DNA of 64,000 bases from CAYJAD01 sp964368075 (GCA_964368075.1 CAYJAD010000007.1:1-64000); one strand, 5' to 3'; counted from the stretch's first letter, positions 26,005 through 35,301 are shown. Notes: a model not told the origin generated them from the sequence alone. A program made the numbers and translations.

Positions 26005-26904
26005 TTATTCTGCGTCAAAGGACTTTCCGGTAAGAATCTTATATGCTTCGGCATAGCGTCCGGCGGTGGCGTCAATAACATCTTGAGGTAAGGTAGGAGG
26101 CGGAGGAGTTTTATCCCAGGGTTGGGCTGAAAGCCAATCGCGCAAATATTGCTTGTCAAAGCTTGGTTGAGCGCGCCCTTCTTCGTATTGATCTGCCGGC
26201 CAAAACCGTGAGGAATCCGGTGTCATCACTTCGTCAATGAGCACAAGTTCACCATTTACCATACCAAATTCAAATTTTGTGTCAGCCATAAGGATACCAC
26301 GAGTGGCGGCATATTGACGGCCTGCTTCAAAAATACGCAAAGAAACTTCTTGTACTTTTTTTGCCACCTCTTCGCCAAGCAAGGCTGTAGCTTGAGCAAC
26401 GGTGATATTTTCATCATGCTCGCCCAACTCTGCCTTGGTGGAAGGAGTAAAAATAGCAGGTTCTATTTTGGCAGATTCCTTCATGTCAGCAGGAAGTTCG
26501 TAACCACATACGGAGCCCGTGGCTTTATAATCTTTCCAGCCAGAGCCTGTTATACAGCCACGCACAATACATTCTACCGGTAAAGGCTTTGCTTTTTTTA
26601 CTAAAACAGAGCGCCCTTCCAACTCTTCTTTCCAGGGCTGTAAAGCTTCTGGGAAATTGCGTACATCGCTTTCAATAAGATGATTAGGAATAATATCTTT
26701 AAAGCGATCCATCCAGAATAAGGTAATTTTATTTAAAATAACGCCTTTATAAGGAACAGGCTCATTCATAATTACATCAAAAGCCGACATGCGATCTGTA
26801 GTAACAATAAGCAAGGTTTCAGCGTCGATTTCGTACATATCTCTTACCTTGCCACGCGCAATGCAGGGGAAGGCATCAATAGTAGTTTGCATAACCACTT
26901 TCAT
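26005..26904 (-). CDS. purC: SAICAR synthase PurC
   Basis: Joins aspartate to CAIR in purine synthesis, using ATP. The 299 residues show GKVRDMYEID near the start, the LIESDVRNFP and VRGCITGSGWKDYKATG segments and EFGMVNGELVLIDEVMTPDS (D/E metal and substrate ligands). TAAGGAG lies about ten bases before the ATG. The length fits the longer PurC class seen in deltaproteobacteria. It sits between hisD and fabI on one transcript. Confidence 0.96.
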   Translation of the reverse strand: MKVVMQTTIDAFPCIARGKVRDMYEIDAETLLIVTTDRMSAFDVIMNEPVPYKGVILNKITLFWMDRFKDIIPNHLIESDVRNFPEALQPWKEELEGRSVLVKKAKPLPVECIVRGCITGSGWKDYKATGSVCGYELPADMKESAKIEPAIFTPSTKAELGEHDENITVAQATALLGEEVAKKVQEVSLRIFEAGRQYAATRGILMADTKFEFGMVNGELVLIDEVMTPDSSRFWPADQYEEGRAQPSFDKQYLRDWLSAQPWDKTPPPPTLPQDVIDATAGRYAEAYKILTGKSFDAE

Positions 26905-26969
26905 AGGGTTTCTCCTTAAAGTAAAGCTTCTTAAAAAACTTTACAAATAAAAGTATAAAAATTTCTCAA

Positions 26970-28307
26970 TTAGAGAGAAGTAAATTTCTTTGCGCGACAC
27001 TCTATGGAGCGTGCGTGGGCCTCCAGCCCTTCCAAGCGTGCTAAGCGAGCGATGGACTCCGCATGTTTTTTTACAAAAGCAGGAGAAGCCGCCACCACAG
27101 AAGAGCGCTTACAAAAAGTTTGCACCGTAAGAGGCGAAGAAAAGCGCGCCGTGCCCATGGTAGGCAACACATGATTTGGGCCAGCAAAATAATCTCCCAC
27201 GGCCTCAGGGGAATGCGACCCCATGAAAATAGCTCCGGCATGCCTTATATGTGGCATAAGAGCCCAAGGGTCTTTTACGCATAATTCCAGATGTTCAGGA
27301 GCCACTTTATTGGCTAAAGCCACCGCCACACGCATATTGGGCGTTACCACTATGGCCCCCCAATCTTTCAAGGACTTTGCAGCCACACTAGAGCGAGGCA
27401 ACACAGCGCATTGCGCTTCTAATTCGCGTTGAATGGCTTCTGCCATAAAGGCCGTTTCGGTTATGCATACCGCAGAGGCCAAAGTATCATGCTCAGCTTG
27501 AGAAAGCATATCCGCCGCTACCCATGCGGGGTTAGCACTGCCATCGGCAATGACCAGCACTTCACTAGGGCCGGCTATCATATCAATACCCACACGGCCT
27601 TGCACCATGCGTTTGGCTGTTGTCACATAAATATTTCCAGGCCCCGCAATAACATCCACAGGAGCAATGCTTTCCGTACCAAAAGCTAAAGCGCCAATGG
27701 CCCATGCGGAGCCCATGCAGTAAATTTCATCAATATCTAACAGGTGCGCTACGGCCAAAATATGTGGATTAATAGTACCATCCTCACGAGGCGGAGTTAC
27801 TACAGCAAGACTTTTTACACCAGCCACCTGTGCAGGAATAGCATTCATAAGCAAGGAAGAAAGCAAAGGTGTATTGCCCCCCTGCCCACCGGGCACATAG
27901 AGTCCGGCGCGATCTACGGGAAGAACTTTTTGCCCCAAAATCGTGCCGTCGGCGCGCGTAATAAACCAAGATTTTTCCACCTGAGCTTCATGAAAAGTAC
28001 GAATATTTTCAGCAGCTTCTGCAATGATGCGAATATCTTCTCCGGCCACTAAGGCAGCACTGCGGGCAATATCAGACACATCTAAACGTAATGTGAAAGG
28101 TCTTGCTTGATCATCTTCTTCCCATTGAGGACAATCAAAGCGCTTTGTATATTCCACCAAAGCACTATCGCCTCTTTTTTGTACATCTTGTAAAATATCA
28201 TGCACAACAGAGTCGACGGTTTCTTCTGTATTTTCACGGCCTTTTATGATTTCTTCAATGAGAGGCCAATCTTTTTCAGAGGCGCATTGTATAATTCGAC
28301 AAGACAT
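26970..28307 (-). CDS. hisD: Histidinol dehydrogenase HisD
   Basis: Zn2+/NAD+-dependent enzyme oxidising L-histidinol to histidine in two steps. The 445 residues contain YVPGG, the GPGNIYV and IAGPSEVLVIAD signature, the zinc-binding SQAEHD (Gln and His), and a late LPT..ARF segment with conserved His in GPNHVLP. TAGGGAGAAGAT precedes the ATG. First gene of hisD-purC-fabI; the other histidine genes in the window (hisH-hisF) are a few kb away in a separate operon. Confidence 0.96.
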   Translation of the reverse strand: MSCRIIQCASEKDWPLIEEIIKGRENTEETVDSVVHDILQDVQKRGDSALVEYTKRFDCPQWEEDDQARPFTLRLDVSDIARSAALVAGEDIRIIAEAAENIRTFHEAQVEKSWFITRADGTILGQKVLPVDRAGLYVPGGQGGNTPLLSSLLMNAIPAQVAGVKSLAVVTPPREDGTINPHILAVAHLLDIDEIYCMGSAWAIGALAFGTESIAPVDVIAGPGNIYVTTAKRMVQGRVGIDMIAGPSEVLVIADGSANPAWVAADMLSQAEHDTLASAVCITETAFMAEAIQRELEAQCAVLPRSSVAAKSLKDWGAIVVTPNMRVAVALANKVAPEHLELCVKDPWALMPHIRHAGAIFMGSHSPEAVGDYFAGPNHVLPTMGTARFSSPLTVQTFCKRSSVVAASPAFVKKHAESIARLARLEGLEAHARSIECRAKKFTSL

Positions 28308-28631
28308 ATCTTCTCCCTAAAAGCATAACCTAAGCACAAGAACTTCAGTAGCTTCCCTTATATTGATGCGGCATTTTACAGAATAAATAAATAAAAGTCG
28401 AGCTTTTGTAGTGGTGCTATAAAATATCTAAAAAATACAGCCTTGATATATGGCAAAAAAACTACGCTTAATAAAATATTTTGCTTTTCACTTCAAAGCA
28501 TTGCACATGACACAAGAAAAATGCAATCTAAATATACTTTACATATTAATATATTAGCAAAAAAGACAAGAGTAAGACCTTGACAGAGGGCTAAGGTTTA
28601 CTTAAAAATATAGCCTAGAAAGGAGTGTCGC
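28308..28631. other. AT-rich divergent intergenic region between hisD and grpE
   Basis: Contains the promoters for both genes. Apart from the grpE promoter candidate at 28580-28608 I see no gene, RNA or CIRCE-type heat-shock element here. Confidence 0.5.
28580..28608 (+). promoter_or_regulatory. Candidate sigma-70-type promoter of grpE
   Basis: TTGACA at 28580-28585 and TAAAAA at 28603-28608 with 17 bases between, about 24 bases before the grpE start. The -35 is perfect and the -10 is weak. Confidence 0.4.
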
Positions 28632-29258
28632 ATGTCACATAAAAAAACACATGGAAGATATAAAAATGACCCCACGGATTTTTTTGACCAAGCCCAAGAG
28701 GTCATGGCTCAAGATCCAAGAGCCCAAGAAAGCATGACACGTGAGGCCATGGAACAAGAGGAATGCGTTGTACCCCTTGTGCCGGAAAATTTAAATGAAC
28801 TTTGCCTCGAACACATTTGCCCCAGCTGTTCGGTAAAGGAAGAAGCAGACCAAACACGCCTACGCGCTTTGGCAGAGATGGAAAATTATAAAAAACGCCT
28901 TGCACGCGAACATGAAGAGCAGCTCACCTATGCTGCAGAAAAAGTGCTGGCCAGTCTTTTGCCTTCTCTAGACAATCTAGACCTTGCCCTGCAATACGGC
29001 GGTCAAAACGACGCCTGTAAAGACATTCTTATGGGCATAGAAATGACACGCAAACTTTTATTAGATGCAGTGAAAAATCACGGTCTTGAGCCTGTAGGAC
29101 AAGTGGGCGAAGAATTCACCCCTGAATTACACGAAGCTTTAACATTTGAAGCACGCGAAGATTTGGAAAACAACCATGTTTCTTCTGTAATGCAAAGAGG
29201 CTATAAATTAAAAGGGCGCCTGTTGCGCCCTGCAAAAGTTGGTATTAACAAAAAATAA
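28632..29258 (+). CDS. grpE: Nucleotide exchange factor GrpE
   Basis: Releases ADP from DnaK in the Hsp70 cycle. The 208 residues have a variable acidic N-terminal 75 residues, then a long helical dimer stalk (RALAEMENYKKRLAREHEE) and the C-terminal beta-wing (HEALTFEAREDL and VMQRGYKLKGRLLRPAKV). GAAAGGAG lies upstream. No hrcA, dnaK or dnaJ is adjacent; the next gene is an orphan secreted protein beyond a long palindrome. Confidence 0.95.
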   Translation: MSHKKTHGRYKNDPTDFFDQAQEVMAQDPRAQESMTREAMEQEECVVPLVPENLNELCLEHICPSCSVKEEADQTRLRALAEMENYKKRLAREHEEQLTYAAEKVLASLLPSLDNLDLALQYGGQNDACKDILMGIEMTRKLLLDAVKNHGLEPVGQVGEEFTPELHEALTFEAREDLENNHVSSVMQRGYKLKGRLLRPAKVGINKK

Positions 29259-29266
29259 CCTTTAAC

Positions 29267-29390
29267 AGTCCGTTGAAAAAGTGTCTTTTGCGGCGTCAGC
29301 ACAAAAAAGTCAAACTGCTTATGTATATCTAATACATCGAACACTTTGACTTTTCTTGTTTTCTTACATTTCGCACTTTTTGAACGGACT
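29267..29390. repeat. 124-bp nested palindrome (MITE-like or bidirectional terminator)
   Basis: The outer arms AGTCCGTTGAAAAAGTG (29267-29283) and CACTTTTTGAACGGACT (29374-29390) match at 16 of 17 positions. The inner arms AAAAGTCAAA (29305-29314) and TTTGACTTTT (29345-29354) are perfect, and TGTAT/ATACA lies at the centre. No coding capacity. The size, nested symmetry and lack of genes fit a small non-autonomous palindromic element just after grpE. Confidence 0.7.
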
Positions 29391-29550
29391 ACCCAAAATC
29401 GACTCCTACAACAGGCTCATAGCCCCGTTGTTGTGCAAGAGTTTCGAGGCAATGCTTTGAGGCTTTTGCATTTTGTATGATGAACGCATTAATGAGCGAT
29501 GTATATGAAACTGTTGTCTATTCATTTGACGTAATTTTTGTGAGGTTGGA

Positions 29551-30258
29551 ATGAAGTATCAAGCGCTTTCTTTTCTTTTTGCCACAATGTTTGTTTGTAT
29601 AACGTCTTTTACACCTTTTGCTCATGGCGCTTCCATGGCGCCAGAACTAGACAGCGCCTTAACAACGGCAGAGACGAAGCCACCAATGAGCACTGCCCCC
29701 CAAAGCACAAAAAAAGGCTCTCTTGAAGAGCAACTCGCTGAAAATCCAAAATACATTCTTGCCACTAAGCTTTTGCAGTCTACCATAGACCTTTTAGAAA
29801 CGCGAATTACCCCAGAACAGCACAAGCGTCTCAGTCAATGGCAATACAACTGGAACCATGGCGAAAAAGACGCTGAGGTAGCCAAGCACGCTAAAACTAT
29901 GGATATAGAACGAGCACATATAAAGGCCACAGTAGAACGCATGCGCGTGCTCATTCGCATAGCCGCAGTGATACCTGCCACATCGGACTATGAAAATGCA
30001 AATTCCTTTTTTTCTGCCCAAGTGCATGATGGTACCGTGACCATACAAGGTACAGCCCGCAATGCCGCAGGAGAAACCTGCTCCTTTCATGGCCTAGGCG
30101 CATTAAACAAAGGCTGGATGCAAATTAGCAATCAAAACAACAATGATTTTTATGTGCTTTTCACCCCTAAAGCCGCCTTTATTACCTATGTGGGGGATAA
30201 TGCCAGCGTAGGTTGCCCTGAAAATGTGTACATAAACGGTGCTTATTCCAAGCAATAA
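29551..30258 (+). CDS. Secreted protein of unknown function
   Basis: 235 residues. A signal peptide ends near FAHGAS (about residue 27). After a low-complexity Thr/Pro/Ser stretch comes a helical region (about 60-140) with charged residues and NWNHGEKDAE, then a beta-rich C-terminal domain with two cysteines (GETCSF and VGCPENV) that may form a disulfide. The helical part faintly recalls LprI-type lysozyme inhibitors but I would not assign it. GTGAGGTTGGA lies before the ATG. The gene is bracketed by two long palindromes (29267-29390 and 30274-30342), which is unusual for this window. Export is clear; function unknown. Confidence 0.7.
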   Translation: MKYQALSFLFATMFVCITSFTPFAHGASMAPELDSALTTAETKPPMSTAPQSTKKGSLEEQLAENPKYILATKLLQSTIDLLETRITPEQHKRLSQWQYNWNHGEKDAEVAKHAKTMDIERAHIKATVERMRVLIRIAAVIPATSDYENANSFFSAQVHDGTVTIQGTARNAAGETCSFHGLGALNKGWMQISNQNNNDFYVLFTPKAAFITYVGDNASVGCPENVYINGAYSKQ

Positions 30259-30273
30259 TTATAATATAAGGAA

Positions 30274-30342
30274 ACACTGAAAAAGTATTTAAGCGCCGAT
30301 AAAAATAGATTTTTTATCTACACTTAAATACTTTTTCAGTGT
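30274..30342. repeat. Perfect 20-bp inverted repeat between convergent genes
   Basis: ACACTGAAAAAGTATTTAAG (30274-30293) and its exact complement at 30323-30342, with an inner GATAAAAA/TTTTTATC pair. It lies between the secreted orphan and hisF, which end towards each other, so it can act as a two-way terminator; the arms are longer than a terminator needs. Confidence 0.8.
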
Positions 30343-30345
30343 CGA

Positions 30346-31128
30346 CTATTTTATAGTTAAGCGCACCTTAGCCCCGCGGCGAGCCATATGCTCTTTACAA
30401 TCTGCTATGGTATATTGCCCATAATGCACTATAGAAGCAATGAGCGCCGCCGAGGCCTTGCCCTCGGTAACCGCTTGGTACATATGCTCCGGACTACCGG
30501 CACCACCAGAAGCAATAACAGGAATATTCACAGCTTCACAAATCATACGTGTTAAATTCAACTCATAGCCATCGCGCATACCGTCGGCATCTATGGAATT
30601 AATACACAATTCACCGGCACCCAAATCTTGACATTGCCGCGCCCATGCCAAGGCATCTAGCCCCACATGCTTGCGCCCACCATGAATAACAATTTCATAA
30701 CCGGAAGGGATGATATCACTTTTTTCCACTTGTTTGACGTCCATACCTACCACTATGGCTTGCGAACCAAAGGCCGCAGCCCCTTCAGTAATGATAGAAG
30801 GATTTTTCACCGCAGCTGAGTTTACAGAAATTTTCTCTGCACCGGCCAAAAGTACAGCGCGCATATCTTCCACAGTGCCAATGCCCCCCCCCACACTAAA
30901 GGGAATACATATTTCTGCCGCAACTCGTGACACTACATCAAGAAAAATACCTCTCTTCTCGTGAGAAGCAGTGATATCGTAAAAAACGATTTCATCAGCG
31001 CCTTCTTCGTAGTAGCGTTTAGCTGTTTCTACAGGGTCACCAATATCTACATTTCCCTCAAACTTCACACCCTTGGTCAACTTACCATCGCGCACATCAA
31101 GGCAGGGTATAACACGTTTACTCAGCAT
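30346..31128 (-). CDS. hisF: Imidazole glycerol phosphate synthase subunit HisF
   Basis: Cyclase subunit making imidazole glycerol phosphate and AICAR with ammonia from HisH. I start at the ATG at 31128 (MLSKRVIPCLD), with GGGAGGCAAGC just upstream; a start ten codons earlier would overlap hisH further. The 260 residues form a TIM barrel with the catalytic D11 in IPCLDVRDG, SVGGGIG, VNSAAVKNP, the second catalytic Asp near 130 (VGMDVKQ) and ASGGAGSPEHM. It overlaps hisH by 11 bases. Confidence 0.96.
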   Translation of the reverse strand: MLSKRVIPCLDVRDGKLTKGVKFEGNVDIGDPVETAKRYYEEGADEIVFYDITASHEKRGIFLDVVSRVAAEICIPFSVGGGIGTVEDMRAVLLAGAEKISVNSAAVKNPSIITEGAAAFGSQAIVVGMDVKQVEKSDIIPSGYEIVIHGGRKHVGLDALAWARQCQDLGAGELCINSIDADGMRDGYELNLTRMICEAVNIPVIASGGAGSPEHMYQAVTEGKASAALIASIVHYGQYTIADCKEHMARRGAKVRLTIK

Positions 31129-31765
31129 GCTTGCCTCCCTTGGCTTCGCAATAAGCATAGAAATTTTTTAATATTTGCAAGCCCGGTATACCGCTTTTTT
31201 CCACATGAAATTGCAAAGCCCACAAACCATCACGGCCGTACATGCTACAAAACTCCATACCATAATAGGTAGTTGCTATCACAAGGGAAGGATCAGGCTC
31301 TACATAATAACTATGCACAAAATAAAATTCTGCATCGCTAGGTACATCCTTTAGCAATACGGAATCTTGCTTATGTGCAAGGCCGTTCCAACCCATATGA
31401 GGTATGCGCACAGGCGTTGTGTCTTCTTCATACAATCCATCAGGAAAGCGCTTGCAAGTTCCGGGGGCAATACCTAAGCAAGATTGATTATTCTCTTCAC
31501 TGTGCTCTAAAAGAATTTGACAACCAAGGCAAATACCCAACAAGGGAATACCTTTTTCAATACAGCGTTTTAAGACCACATCCATGCCGCTTTGCATAAG
31601 ATGTTGCATAGCTTGACCGGCTGCGCCTACACCGGGAAAAATAATGCCGGATGCATTTTCTAATATTTCAGTATCCTGAGTAATAATAGCGGGAATACCC
31701 ACATGCTCCAAGGCTCTTTTGACACTGGTTTGATTGCCAGCTTCATAATTTAAAATGGCTAACAT
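31118..31765 (-). CDS. hisH: Imidazole glycerol phosphate synthase subunit HisH
   Basis: Glutaminase subunit supplying ammonia to HisF. The 215 residues are a class I amidotransferase: nucleophile C79 in GICLGCQILL, and H187 and E189 in LQFHVEKSG. AAAGGAAC lies upstream of the ATG. hisH overlaps hisF and is the first gene of this two-gene operon. There is no hisA or hisI in the window. Confidence 0.95.
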   Translation of the reverse strand: MLAILNYEAGNQTSVKRALEHVGIPAIITQDTEILENASGIIFPGVGAAGQAMQHLMQSGMDVVLKRCIEKGIPLLGICLGCQILLEHSEENNQSCLGIAPGTCKRFPDGLYEEDTTPVRIPHMGWNGLAHKQDSVLLKDVPSDAEFYFVHSYYVEPDPSLVIATTYYGMEFCSMYGRDGLWALQFHVEKSGIPGLQILKNFYAYCEAKGGKHAE

Positions 31766-31860
31766 CGTTTTGTTCCTTTAAAAGAGGCGGTAATATAGCA
31801 CCATTTCGGTGTTACAAGACAGTATTATAGCAAATAAACAAAGAAAACTCTAGGTCATAT

Positions 31861-31915
31861 CGCTGAAAAACTGCAATCTACTTCGTGAGATTTTTTTAAT
31901 AGCAGCTTTTCAGCG
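31861..31915 (-). terminator. Stem-loop after rnr
   Basis: CGCTGAAAAACTGC (31861-31874) pairs with GCAGCTTTTCAGCG (31902-31915) with one mismatch around an AT-rich loop, directly downstream of rnr. No clear T run follows, so termination is likely but not certain. Confidence 0.55.
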
Positions 31916-31927
31916 CCTTATTACCAA

Positions 31928-34444
31928 CTATCTTTTACGTCGTTTACCTGCAAATTTTTTATCTCGTCCTTTGCGCAGCTTCGCAGCTTGCTTACGAGGC
32001 AAGCGCATGGAAGAAGTTTTGCTTAAAGTAAAAGTTATTTCTAAGCGTCCCAAGTTCACTTCCACAAGACGCACCTGCACCTTATGCCCTAGGGCGTATC
32101 GCATGCCGCTCATGACACCCAAAAGTTCTTGCTTCTCTGTATCAAATTCAAAAAAGTCATCGCCCAAATCTCTAATGCGTACCATACCTTCCACAGGCAT
32201 GGCGTCTAGCTCCACAAAAATACCAAAATCAGATACGCCAGCTATTATACCTTCATATTCTTGGCCTTCATGCCCTTGCATAATAAGAACAGCCAAACGT
32301 CTGGCCATTTCTCTTTCTGCTTCCATGGAAGATCTTTCAGTAACGTTTAAGGCATCTCCAAGAGCAAGCAATTTATAGTCTTCCGGCAAAGGGCTCACAT
32401 CAGCCCCCTCTTCTTTAACGGAACTTTGTTTACGCAGCACCTGCTTTAAAGCTCTGTGCACGACCATGTCTGCATAGCGCCGAATGGGAGAAGTAAAATG
32501 GCAATAACACGTGGATGCCAGACCAAAGTGCCCTGAATTTTCCTGTTGATAGCGGGCTTGCGGCATGGTGCGTAAGGTAACACGCCCCACAAGAAACTCT
32601 TGTTCGCTACCAGCGGCGGCATGCAAAATGCCCTGTAAGTCACTGGCCTTTGCATTGCGCGGCACATTTTCTGCTAAAGAAGTAGAGGCTAGAGTTTTAA
32701 AAAGCCCCTCTAAACGCGCAGGTTCCGGCTCTGGATGCACACGATATAAAAGAGGCATACCCTTTTCTTCTAAGAACTCTGCCACGGCCTCATTGGCAGC
32801 AATCATGCATTCTTCAATAAGTTTATGGGCAAAGTGCTCTTCTTTGCGTGTTATATCTACGATACGCCCTTGTGCATCGAAATGATAATAAGGCTCTGGC
32901 CTATGAAAATCCAAGGCCCCGCGCTGCACCCGCATTTTCTCTAAACTTCGCGCCAAAGCTTCAGCATGTTGCAACATATTAAATACTGTATTGCCGTGAG
33001 TTTGCATCATAAAAGCTTCTTGGCTTTGCGCATTATTATCCACTACCAGCTCTTTTACTTGCGTGTAGGTTAGGCGAGCATGCGAATATATGACTGCGGC
33101 ATAAAATTCACTTTTATAGCGTATGCCATGGGCGTCAAAGTGCATATGCGCCACCATAACCAATCTGTCTTGGTGCGGATTTAGACTACAAAGGCCATTA
33201 GATAAAGATTTTGGAAACATGGGTTCCACAGAGCGGGGAAAATACCACGAATTACCGCGTATTTTCGCTTCTTTATCCAAGGCAGAATGTTGATGCACAT
33301 AATGGGTTACGTCGGCAATGGCCACTTGCAAAGACCAGCCACCTTTATCTGTTGGCTGTACATAAATGGCATCGTCAAAATCTCTGGCTTCTTCGCCGTC
33401 AATGGTCACAAAGGGCAAAGAACGCAAGTCTACCCTATGCGCATAATCGCTTTTTTTGGGAACATCAGGCAATTGTGCTGCTTCTTCCAAAGCTGCTGGC
33501 GGAAAGTCGCTAGGGCATTGATGATTGATTTTTACAAGCTCCTCTTGCACCGCCACATCATCTTCTCGTCCGTGAGTGGACAGCACCTCGCCCTGCCAAA
33601 GCTGAGCAGAAATTTGCTGGGTGGGTCGCACTAGTAACAAAGATTGAGGCTCAAAGTGCGCGAAAAAATCTTCATCAAGGTTTTCTGTAGCTATGCGTAA
33701 AGCAAAAGAAAAGCGCACATCGCACGGCGTACAATATATGTAGGGAGCTTGTGAAATATCATATTCTTTTTTTTGCTTTACACGTCGGGAAGGTCGTTTT
33801 GAGCCAGAGAAAGTGGGCCTGCGTTCTGGCGCGCGGTCTTCTACACGCACCATAATGTCCTTCACGGTACGCTCTAGCACTTCTACAATGCGCCCCTCTG
33901 GGCTGGGGCCATGGGCACCCTCTTTTCTTTTACCCCCTCGCCCCGGAAGTAATGCCACGCGCACCATATCACCATGCCATGCCTCCCCTGCTTGGGAAGG
34001 ATGTACAAAAATAGAAAGTGTGGATGAAGATTTCTTTACTCTGCTTTTTCCAGTGTCTTTTTCTGAGTTATTTTCGGCATGTTCCGGTCTTGCCATATCC
34101 ACAAAACCCACGCCTGAGCGCTGCACACTATAACGCCCCACATAGGTACGCACTTGTCCGTTACTGACCCATTGCCCGCCGTGCATGCGTAAGAGTCTGC
34201 CTTCTTGGGCAAGGTCATGCAACACAGCTTCAAGCTGTCTTTTCTTATGGCGCGGAATATGCGCCATACGTAAAATTTGATCAAGACGTAAGGGTTTTTG
34301 TCCACTACGTATGAGTTCTTCCACGGCCCTTGCATTTACAGCTTCAGAGCTAGCTTGCCCTTTTATTTTTTCTTCTTTTTCTCTGCTGTCTTTTTTTCTA
34401 GGCCGTGCGCCTTCCTGTATTTTTTGCATTTTTCTTTTTTGCAT
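31928..34444 (-). CDS. rnr: Ribonuclease R
   Basis: 3'-5' exoribonuclease that degrades structured RNA. GGAAAGGATAA precedes the ATG at 34444. The 838 residues hold a basic N-terminal tail, a winged-helix (about 50-110), cold-shock domains (about 110-330), the RNB domain starting near TIDGEEARDFDDAIYV (Asp residues that bind Mg2+), the HFTSPIRRYADMVVHR signature, an S1 domain beginning YEGIIAGVSDFGIFVEL, and a Lys/Arg-rich end. The first 80 bases overlap a possible small gene in another frame (34363-34482). Confidence 0.95.
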   Translation of the reverse strand: MQKRKMQKIQEGARPRKKDSREKEEKIKGQASSEAVNARAVEELIRSGQKPLRLDQILRMAHIPRHKKRQLEAVLHDLAQEGRLLRMHGGQWVSNGQVRTYVGRYSVQRSGVGFVDMARPEHAENNSEKDTGKSRVKKSSSTLSIFVHPSQAGEAWHGDMVRVALLPGRGGKRKEGAHGPSPEGRIVEVLERTVKDIMVRVEDRAPERRPTFSGSKRPSRRVKQKKEYDISQAPYIYCTPCDVRFSFALRIATENLDEDFFAHFEPQSLLLVRPTQQISAQLWQGEVLSTHGREDDVAVQEELVKINHQCPSDFPPAALEEAAQLPDVPKKSDYAHRVDLRSLPFVTIDGEEARDFDDAIYVQPTDKGGWSLQVAIADVTHYVHQHSALDKEAKIRGNSWYFPRSVEPMFPKSLSNGLCSLNPHQDRLVMVAHMHFDAHGIRYKSEFYAAVIYSHARLTYTQVKELVVDNNAQSQEAFMMQTHGNTVFNMLQHAEALARSLEKMRVQRGALDFHRPEPYYHFDAQGRIVDITRKEEHFAHKLIEECMIAANEAVAEFLEEKGMPLLYRVHPEPEPARLEGLFKTLASTSLAENVPRNAKASDLQGILHAAAGSEQEFLVGRVTLRTMPQARYQQENSGHFGLASTCYCHFTSPIRRYADMVVHRALKQVLRKQSSVKEEGADVSPLPEDYKLLALGDALNVTERSSMEAEREMARRLAVLIMQGHEGQEYEGIIAGVSDFGIFVELDAMPVEGMVRIRDLGDDFFEFDTEKQELLGVMSGMRYALGHKVQVRLVEVNLGRLEITFTLSKTSSMRLPRKQAAKLRKGRDKKFAGKRRKR

Positions 34445-34482
34445 TTATCCTTTCCGCATGCGCATGTTTTTTTATCACTCAT
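34363..34482 (-). CDS. Possible 39-residue Cys/Lys-rich small protein overlapping the start of rnr
   Basis: From the ATG at 34482, with AAAGGAT eight bases upstream, an ORF of 39 residues reads MSDKKTCACG followed by further Cys pairs (KDKCKKEKC) and ends in a poly-Lys tail. Four cysteines within 13 residues suggest a metal-binding knuckle. It overlaps the first 82 bases of rnr in another frame, so one of the two starts may be wrong, or the two are coupled. Codon evidence is blurred because both frames are Lys-rich. The ribosome site is as good as that of rnr. No family is recognised. Confidence 0.45.
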   Translation of the reverse strand: MSDKKTCACGKDKCKKEKCKKYRKAHGLEKKTAEKKKKK

Positions 34483-34515
34483 GGCATATCCTTTATTTTT
34501 AATAAGTAAAAAAAT

Positions 34516-34561
34516 CCCCAAGGCCTGTCTACAGCCATAAGCCATAGTGTACGCCTTGGGG
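34516..34561 (-). terminator. Terminator of the Bax-inhibitor-1 gene
   Basis: CCCCAAGGC (34516-34524) pairs with GCCTTGGGG (34553-34561); on the minus strand a T run follows. It separates this gene from the small ORF and rnr. Confidence 0.8.
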
Positions 34562-34599
34562 AAAATCACATTTTAGCAATCGGCTAACAGAGTAGTTAA

Positions 34600-35301
34600 T
34601 TAGTCTTTACTGCCGCCCGTAAGTCTGAGTATAAAAATAAAAAGATTTAAAAAATCAAGATATAGAGTGAAAGCCCCCAAAATAACACCGCGGCGTACAG
34701 CAGTGCTATCATGTAAAGGAGCATCTTCTGCAAATTGTTTGATTTTTTGTGTATCATAAGCAGTAAGGCCTATGAAAACCAGTACACCCAAAATACTAAT
34801 GACAAAATCTAGCATTGCACTTTGAAGAAAAGTATTCACAATTATGGCAATAAAGATACCAACAAATCCCATCATTAGAAAAGAACCCATGGCTGTAAGA
34901 TCGCGTTTGGTTACCCAACCATAGATGCTCATAGTGAGGAATGTTCCTGCAGTCACCACAAAGGCATTGGCTATGCTTCCAAAATCGTAGACCGTGAAAA
35001 TACTAGAAAGTGTTACACCTGTAAGACCTGTATACACAGCAAAAAGAGCTGTAGCCGCAGTGGCAGACAGTTTTTGCATAAAGAAGTTTAAGGCTATAAA
35101 AAGACCTATTTGCGCAGCAATAATGCTCAAAAGCACAAAAATATTACCAAAAAGAAGACTGCGCATTGTTTCAGAAGCTGCCACTTCCCACGCTGCCACT
35201 GCTGTAATACCAAGACCCACGGCCATCCATAAATACACCTGACGCATAAAAAGAGAAGCTACACTGGCGCTTTGCGCGGCAGCAGTACGAGTACTCATCA
35301 T
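34600..35301 (-). CDS. Bax inhibitor-1 / YccA family membrane protein
   Basis: Start at the ATG at 35301, with TTGGAGG seven bases upstream; the frame is open for 78 more codons without a site and reads through the promoter region. The 233 residues have seven membrane helices. The C-terminal helices carry the family's acidic residue in GLTAYDTQKIKQFAED. Family members leak Ca2+ or protons or modulate FtsH (YccA). Single gene, opposite in direction to the amidase gene at 35589. The family is clear; the role in this organism is not. Confidence 0.9.
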   Translation of the reverse strand: MMSTRTAAAQSASVASLFMRQVYLWMAVGLGITAVAAWEVAASETMRSLLFGNIFVLLSIIAAQIGLFIALNFFMQKLSATAATALFAVYTGLTGVTLSSIFTVYDFGSIANAFVVTAGTFLTMSIYGWVTKRDLTAMGSFLMMGFVGIFIAIIVNTFLQSAMLDFVISILGVLVFIGLTAYDTQKIKQFAEDAPLHDSTAVRRGVILGAFTLYLDFLNLFIFILRLTGGSKD

